From assembly GCA_016630905.1 (NCBI GenBank), contig WBMQ01000004.1:868001-932000 (forward strand): a DNA stretch of 64,000 nt. Reading direction: 5' to 3'. Each line of letters starts with the position of its first letter. Positions within the stretch are counted from its first letter, which is position 1. Both the position numbers and the translations under genes were made by a program. A model generated the notes under the pieces. The model ran no database searches, was not told the DNA's origin, and saw nothing but the letters and a program-made list of their open reading frames with translations. Source of the stretch: Capillidium heterosporum (lineage: Eukaryota > Entomophthoromycota > Entomophthoromycetes > Entomophthorales > Capillidiaceae). This document shows, one piece after another, positions 57,753 through 64,000 of this stretch.

Positions 57753-60700
57753 ATGACTTACGATCCAGTGTACACAATACTGTCCAGCGTTGAAGATGGG
57801 GAGATCCCCACCGTCAATGAGTTAAAGTCCAAATTGGAAAAAGGCAGCGACAACGAAAAGATCCTATGTATGAAGCAGCTAATTACCCTGATACTCAACG
57901 GCGACCCATGCGACCAACTGTTGATGCATGTTATTAGGTTCATAATGCCTTCCCGCAACAAGCAACTCAAAAAACTGTTGCTGCTGTACTGGGAGGTGTG
58001 TCCCAAATACAACCCAGATGGGAAGTTGAAGCAAGAGATGATTTTGGTCTGGTATGTTTTTACTATTCTGTTTTTTACTTATAAGTTTTAGTAACGCCAT
58101 TAGAAATGACGTCCAACATCCCAACGAGTTCATCCGTGGTGCAACCTTACGTTTCCTATGCAAACTACGTGAGCCCGAACTTTTGGAACCTCTAGTTCCA
58201 ACTTGCCGCTCATGTCTCGTAACTTGAAATTTCAATACATTTATCTGACTTTATACTTAGGAACATCGCTTGTCTTACGTACGCAAGAATGCAGTTATTG
58301 CCATCCACTCTATCTATAAACATCAACCCAACCTTATCCCCGATGCCCCTGAACTTATCCAGTCTTTCTTAATTGCCGTAAATACGCTCATTTTTACCAA
58401 TTTTAAATACTTTAATTTTTTAGGAATCCGACTCTACTTGTAAGCGTAATGCCTTTGTTATGCTTTCCAGTGCTGCCCCTGAGAAAGCAACAGAGTATGT
58501 CAAGCAGGTATACGACCAGATAATTGCATTTGATGAATTGGTTCAACTGGCTATTATTGAACATATTCGCAAAGATGCTGTCGTAAATGTAGCTGAAAAG
58601 GTATTCTATAAAGCACAGCTCCAAATGCTAACAAGTTTTTGTTAGCCTAGATATATCCGAATCATCGTTGACTTGCTTACGGCCACCTCTCCATCAGTTA
58701 AATACGAGGCTGCCACTTCACTTACTTTGTTGACCAGTAACTCAGCAGCCCTTAAAGGTAACTTACTACTTCTAACTTTGTCTTACCTTTTATATTTTAG
58801 CTGCTGCTGCCTGTTACTTGGAGCTAGCCTTAAAGGAAGCCGACAACAACGTTAAACTCATTGTTTTGGATCGATTCGAATCTTTAAACGCCAAACACAA
58901 TGGTATCTTCACGGAACTTGCCATGGATGCCCTGCGCATCTTGGGATCCAGCCCCGATCTGGATGTTCGTGCCAAAGTTTTGAACGTCGTCAAAACTTTA
59001 ACCTCGAAGCGTAACGTTCAGGAGGTCCTCAATTATCTGCAGAAAGAGTTGGCTAGAACTCATGACCAGCAATACGAAAAGGTAAGCTGATGTCCTTATT
59101 TTTACTAAAGTTTCTGTAGAATTCAGAATACAGAGAGCTGTTGGTTCAAGCAATCCATGGTTGCGCTATCAGGTTCCCTGAGGTTGCTGCCAATGTCGTC
59201 CACCTGCTGATGGCGTTTTTGAGTGAAGGTAGTTCAACTTCCAACAGCTCTGGATCTGCATCCGTTGATGTCATCACCTTTGTACGGTAAGTGCCAAGTT
59301 ATTGATTATCCTTCTGAAGTTTACTGTAGGGAAGTCGCCGAGAAATTCCCTGAGCTGAGAAACAACATCATTGTCAGCTTACTTGATGCCTTCCCCGCAA
59401 TCAAATTATCACGAGCATTGAGGGGAGCTCTTTGGATCCTCGGTGAATACTGTTCTGATGTTGAGACGATCGAACTCAGCTGGGCCAAGATTCGCGAGTC
59501 GGTTGGGGATATCCCTATCGTTGCTTCCGAGCAGCAATTACTGGAATCTCTACAGGACCAATCCGAGTCTAACGACACCGCCACCTCACCTACTCTCAGC
59601 ACCAAGAAGCTGAACGCCGATGGTACCTATGCCACTGAAAGCTATCTCGGTACCAAGGCCGATCTGTCGGCTAGCCTCGAGGCGCTAAAGGGAACTGCTC
59701 GACCCCCGATTCGTGCTCTACTTATGCGAGGAGATTACTACATCGGAACGATCCTTGCCTCCACCCTAGCAAAGATCGTCATCCGTTTCGAAGAACTCAG
59801 CCAGGATAAATCTCGCGCCAACAGTTTACGGGCCGAGGCTATGCTAATCATGACTAGTGTTATCCGCCTGGGCCAGTCCCAATTCACTCAGGCGCCAATT
59901 GACGACGACTCTATGGACCGCATTATGGCCAACATCAAGCTGCTTGCTGCCAACAAGCAAGACACCCAGCTAGAACAGGCCTATGGCAAAGATAGCAGAC
60001 AGGCTTTCACAAGTCTACTCAACAATCGTAAAGCTAAGGATTCCTCAAAGAATAAGGCTGTTGAGGGAAGTCGATCCAAGATAGAGGTTGACGATTTAGT
60101 CGACTTCCGACTGCTATCAAGCAAGAACGTCGACACGACCAGCAACGAGTACGCTTTGGACCTGACCCGGGCTACCGGTGAACTGGAACTAGGAGAGAAT
60201 TTGGCCACGAAACTCGATCGCATCGTCAGTTTATCCGGTTTCTCCGATGCCATCTACTGTGAAGCAGTAGTCGAGGTACACCAGTACGATATTTTGTTGG
60301 ATATTTTGCTTGTCAACCAGACCGACGAGACTTTACAGAACGTAACTTTAGAGTTTGCTACTTTGGGCGATTTACGTCTCGTTGAGAAGCCCGCTCCGAC
60401 TACGCTGGCTCCCAACGCCTTCCACGCCACCAAAGCTTCGGTCAAAGTAGCCAGTACCGAGACTGGCGTTATCTTTGGCAACTTGACCTTCGATCCATCA
60501 GGTTCTAGTGGCAGCAGCGGTACCTCCTTCATTGTCCTAAATGACATCCACGTCGATATCATGGACTACATTCACCCGGCCTCGTGCGCCTTGCACCAGT
60601 TTAGGGCCATGTGGACTGAATTCGAGTGGGAGAACAAAGTCAACGTCAACACCAAGCTGACCGACCTCAAGGCGTTCCTGGACGTCGTACTCGACGTCAC

Positions 60701-60923
60701 CAACATGGCTCCTCTAAGTCAGGTTGATTTCGACGACGAGTGCAACTTCTTGTCGGTGAATTTGTACGCCCGCACTATCTTTGGCGAGGATGCTCTAGCT
60801 AACTTGAGTATCGAAAAGGCTGAGGATACCGGATCCATTGTTGGTCACGTACGCATCCGTTCCAAGGCCCAGGGTCTAGCATTGAGTTTGGGAGATAAGG
60901 TTACTTTGGCTCAGAAGGTTTAA
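57753..60923 (+). CDS. SEC26: Coatomer subunit beta (beta-COP)
   Basis: Subunit of the COPI coat that drives retrograde Golgi-to-ER traffic. N-terminal HEAT-like adaptin domain with [71 protein letters not shown] and [12 protein letters not shown]. Middle region with [13 protein letters not shown], then the appendage domain with [72 protein letters not shown] and [14 protein letters not shown]. Introns: 58052-58091, 58219-58260, 58378-58423, 58601-58645, 58758-58800, 59082-59119 and 59287-59329, all TAG. The spliced CDS is exactly 957 codons plus stop, the family length. Confidence 0.97.
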
Positions 60924-61799
60924 TTTGGGGATGTGGAGTAAATTTTAAGGCTTGATAGTTTCTAAAGGTAACTTTTTGTATTGGTTATTTTTGAAGCTAT
61001 ATGGCTGCCGTTTAAGTTTGATTGTTGAGAGTACTGTTAATGCATCACAAGCCGTACATTATAATTTTGAAATATTGGGTTTATTTTGTAATAGCCTTAT
61101 TCAAATACTCTTAATATTAGCAGATTTTTATTAACTTGCAGGCTATTGATATACCAATATACAAACCATTAATGATCTCTACTGCAATATAAAGATTTTC
61201 TAATGTTGGTTTAAATCAAAGTAAATTTTTAAGCAGATGTTCAAGAAACAAATTCAAATAGTGATATTGGTATGGAGCTAGACGCAAAAGAATCTGCGGT
61301 AGAAATGTTTGTATAAGGAATATGGCTGTCCAGGCATTAGACCAGAACCAGCGCTACTTTTATAGATAGAGTTCCACATTTTCAAAGGATGGCCAAGCCT
61401 TGAATAGCTACATACTACTTTAATACTTTCGATTGGGCCGGATCTGCACTAGTAGAACCGTAAAAGTGGTATGTAGTTCCTTTACATTAAAGCCTTTATC
61501 ATTCAAGATGCTTTTCAGTCGTTGACAGCTCGACATATTAAGTTATAATTGTGTTCGAAATTGAATAGGAACTTGGAAACAAATTGCTGTTTGTCACAAT
61601 CAAAATTGTTTGGTTGAAGGCTAAAGTTCTTGATTAAACCAATGTATTATTAAGGGTTCGATATATATGTTCCTAGAATCCATGCAAAGCATATAAATAG
61701 CAACATCTTCATCTAAATGGAAAAGTATACATCCGTACGGCTATATAAGCACACGGTCGGCTTTAAACAGCTGTAGAAAAAATCGTTTTATTTACAGCC
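60924..61799. other. Intergenic with TATA box of the secreted-protein gene
   Basis: 3' UTR of SEC26, then AT-rich sequence. TATATAAG at 61742-61749 lies 58 bases before the start of the next gene and is its probable TATA box. Confidence 0.55.
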
Positions 61800-62168
61800 A
61801 TGAAATTCCTATCCATCAGCTCCCTCCTACTCGTTGCTACTGTCCAATGCATCTCTTTATTCAACCGAAATATAGAATCTAACTTGAATTTGAGATCTAT
61901 TGAAAATAAAAGTGTCTCCAGCTCCTTCAAGCGAGGTCTTGGGGTCGATAGCATTATAGCCAATACCAAGCGGGGATTGTTAAAAGCGTTGCGAAGTATG
62001 CCTAGCCCATCTATAGTCCGATGTGACAAGCCGGAGTGCAAGCAAGCCGTTGTTAACCACAACCAGGCTAGGCAACAAAATATACCCGTACACAATAGCA
62101 GTATGAAGAGTTGCCAGGGGTTGGACTGTCAGGTCGCCAGGTTTAACCACGCTCGTAAACACAAATAG
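61800..62168 (+). CDS. Small secreted prepropeptide-like protein
   Basis: 122 residues, no intron, no recognised family. Clear signal peptide MKFLSISSLLLVATVQC. Two Lys-Arg sites, both followed by Gly-Leu (SFKRGLGV and NTKRGLLK), look like Kex2 processing sites. Past them a short amphipathic-looking segment (GLLKALRSM) leads to two related C-terminal units, each of the form C-x4-C-x2-A-x2-N-H: CDKPECKQAVVNHNQAR and CQGLDCQVARFNHARKH. The four cysteines are the only ones in the predicted mature part. The protein is very basic. It has its own TATA box and faces the MCO5 gene, with about 220 bases between the stops. Possible roles are a secreted signal, effector or antimicrobial peptide; none can be shown. 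Confidence 0.72.
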   Translation: MKFLSISSLLLVATVQCISLFNRNIESNLNLRSIENKSVSSSFKRGLGVDSIIANTKRGLLKALRSMPSPSIVRCDKPECKQAVVNHNQARQQNIPVHNSSMKSCQGLDCQVARFNHARKHK

Positions 62169-62386
62169 CTTTAGAGCAGCTTAGCACTAAATTTTTGATG
62201 ATTTAATAAATACCTATAATCCAAATAATGCTTTAATACCAAAAATACAGGTTTTGTACTGAGTATATCTATGCCATCAAAATGTAAAAATGTTTATAAT
62301 CGAAAATTTATATCTACCTATTAAACTTCGAGTATAACGAACTACAAAACAATCTAAAATTTTATTATATATTCTATTTACCAGCC

Positions 62387-64000
62387 TTACACCTGACCAC
62401 TTAGAGCCTTATTCTTACCGAGGTTGAAATTGTTGGAGAAGGCGGTGCGATCCTTGGGTTTGACATTCAAGATAATCGTCTTACCCATAGCCATGTGCAT
62501 GGTAATATGGCAGTGCATGTACCAAGCTCCCGGGTTATCAGCTACAAACCTAATGGCGTACCATCCACACTGGGTAGGAGGTTTGGGTTCTTCACCCAAC
62601 CTGGAATCGGGTCCGTTCAAACTGAACTCGATGAAGTTGTTGAGCTCCTTAGTACTAGATAGTAAGGGGGCTTGGTTGACGTACTGGTTGTAGTGGGTGA
62701 AGGTATCTACATACAGAGGTAATCTGGTAGACTTCTCCAAAGCGGCGTCGATCTTAGGGTTGTCGACGTTGGGATCGTACATACTTTTACCGTTGGCGAC
62801 GACATGGAAGACGTGGCCGTGCAAATGCCAGGGGTGGTATTGGCAGGAACCAAATCCAGCTGGCATGAGGTGTTCCATGACTATTTGGACAGAATCTCCT
62901 TCTTCAACTTCATGGATCTCGTGGTCCTTCTCGTAAGTGCCATCTTCTATGGATTGTAAAACGACTTGGCTACGTTTGGGGTTACGCTGCAAGTTGATGG
63001 TTTCAAAAATTTCAGGGCCTTCAGGGTGTACAGTGATGTTGGCCATAACCTTGAGATAGATATGCTTGTTGACCTTCTTGGGCACGGGGACGTAGTGTGA
63101 GCTTTTGATCTTCTTGTAAATGTTGGAAGTAAACATGCGGTTTTCGATCCAACGATCTGGTTTCAAAATTGGCTCGGGGATGTTGATTTCAGTCTTGAGT
63201 TCGGTAGTCAAGGATTTGGCACCGTTGTAGTGGAGATAGCCTTTACCGTTAATGGAATGAGGGTCAACTACGACGGTTCTGCGGGAGGACATGATATAGT
63301 TGGCTTTGGGTTGATCGGCCTTGAAGAGAACAGAGATACGTTGGCCACCAAAAATTTCAATGTGATCGACAGCAACCGGCTCCAGGTAGGTGCCATCCTG
63401 CTCGATAACTGTGAATTTGTGGCCTTGGATCGTGAAGTTCATCTTGTCAGCACCTAAAGCACCAATAATACGTAGCCTGTAGGTTTTTCCTTGATCGACG
63501 TTTATGGCGCCATAACCGCTGTTGAAGGGAAGCGTATCGTTGCTTTTACCGTTAGCGTTCCAAACTTTGTAGCCATGACCGTTGAATAAAGTAATATCCG
63601 ATTCACCAGGGCCTTTGAAAGGGATGCTGGTGATGCCCTTATAGATATCGTTTACTTCCTTGTGCCACAGTTCTGAAATTAAAAGGACTCTTTCTTCATC
63701 GTACTTGTATCTTGGCTCCAACTTTAAGATCTCCTTCCATTCGTTTGGATCTTCCTGGATGATCAAGCCACCAAAAGCATGTTCACCGTCGAATCTAGTG
63801 TGGGCGTGGTACCAGTGAGTTCCACTCTGTTCTGAGACGTCAAAATGGTAGACATAGCTCTCACCGGGCTGGATTGGAGCTTGAGTTATCATAGGTACAC
63901 CGTCTGAGTAAGGAGTTCCTTTCTGCAGGATACCGTGCCAGTGGATGGAAAAGTTGGTGGGCAATTTGTTGATGACCTTGACAGTAACTGAATCTCCCTT
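62387..64000 (-). CDS. Laccase-like multicopper oxidase MCO5 (5' end off right edge)
   Basis: Intronless, intact over 537 residues in the window; the signal peptide and first codons lie beyond 64000. Copper motifs HWHG, HWYHAHTRFDGEHAFGG, HPWHLHGHVF and MHCHITMHMAMGK are complete, again with lysine ten residues after the type-1 Cys. Three cysteines in the visible part: one before HPWH (GSCQYHPW), one in QCGWYAIRF and the type-1 Cys. The C-terminus KLGKNKALSGQV matches MCO3. It is in the opposite orientation to MCO1-4 and 24 kb away, so it is a dispersed rather than tandem member. The distal part of pseudogene MCO4 resembles this gene more than MCO3. Confidence 0.93.
   Translation of the reverse strand, partial: KGDSVTVKVINKLPTNFSIHWHGILQKGTPYSDGVPMITQAPIQPGESYVYHFDVSEQSGTHWYHAHTRFDGEHAFGGLIIQEDPNEWKEILKLEPRYKYDEERVLLISELWHKEVNDIYKGITSIPFKGPGESDITLFNGHGYKVWNANGKSNDTLPFNSGYGAINVDQGKTYRLRIIGALGADKMNFTIQGHKFTVIEQDGTYLEPVAVDHIEIFGGQRISVLFKADQPKANYIMSSRRTVVVDPHSINGKGYLHYNGAKSLTTELKTEINIPEPILKPDRWIENRMFTSNIYKKIKSSHYVPVPKKVNKHIYLKVMANITVHPEGPEIFETINLQRNPKRSQVVLQSIEDGTYEKDHEIHEVEEGDSVQIVMEHLMPAGFGSCQYHPWHLHGHVFHVVANGKSMYDPNVDNPKIDAALEKSTRLPLYVDTFTHYNQYVNQAPLLSSTKELNNFIEFSLNGPDSRLGEEPKPPTQCGWYAIRFVADNPGAWYMHCHITMHMAMGKTIILNVKPKDRTAFSNNFNLGKNKALSGQV

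Noticed and set aside
56040..61430. About 20-base similarity (CAAGCCTTG...AGCTACATA) between 56046 and 61403, perhaps a dispersed repeat
   Set aside because: Similarity ends after about 21 bases, and such AT-rich words are common here.
1..64000. tRNA genes, rRNA and CRISPR arrays
   Set aside because: No convincing tRNA T-loop/acceptor arrangement or regularly spaced repeats were found by eye; a covariance-model scan would be needed to exclude tRNAs fully.

Overview
The window is a nuclear genome segment from a fungus. It is AT-rich, its genes carry many very short GT-AG introns (about 35-90 bases), and the gene content is typically fungal: dynamitin, Dbp4, Sec12, beta-COP, GPI10 and a laccase-like multicopper oxidase (MCO) family. 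Several genes are closer to animal than to yeast versions: a KIAA0930-family protein, an RBMS-type RNA-binding protein, WDR70, a tail-anchored ACBD5-like protein, and an ornithine aminotransferase with a probable mitochondrial presequence. This mix suggests an early-diverging, zygomycete-grade or chytrid-grade lineage, but the species cannot be fixed from sequence alone. Exon structures were rebuilt by hand. For ten multi-exon genes without an unresolved join, the spliced length was checked to be an exact multiple of three.

Layout. 1-22.6 kb is housekeeping: WDR70 (cut by the left edge), an acyl-CoA-binding protein, ribosomal protein eL18 divergent from mitochondrial uS17m, GPI mannosyltransferase III, an unrecognised three-pass membrane protein, a KIAA0930-family protein, eIF2-alpha followed by a decayed second eIF2-alpha copy, a membrane FN3/coiled-coil protein and dynamitin. 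24.4-38.0 kb is an accessory block of intronless laccase-like MCOs in one orientation: MCO1 (one-base frameshift), MCO2 (intact), ornithine aminotransferase, MCO3 (intact) and MCO4 (a mosaic pseudogene). 39-61 kb is housekeeping again: an RBMS-like protein, a probable DDT/WHIM chromatin protein, DBP4, SEC12 ending in KDEL, a 6.3 kb AT-rich gene desert with an LTR-like island, and beta-COP (SEC26). 61.8-64 kb holds a small secreted prepropeptide-like gene facing a fifth MCO that leaves the right edge.

The genes do not form one pathway. Sec12 and beta-COP both serve the early secretory pathway, GPI10 acts in the ER, and eIF2-alpha, eL18 and Dbp4 serve translation and ribosome assembly. The most unusual material is the MCO family. 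All copies keep the copper-binding histidines and the type-1 cysteine, carry only three cysteines where complete, and place lysine at the position of the type-1 axial residue. They have closely matching TATA-to-ATG distances and show duplication, gene-conversion-like mosaicism and pseudogenisation.
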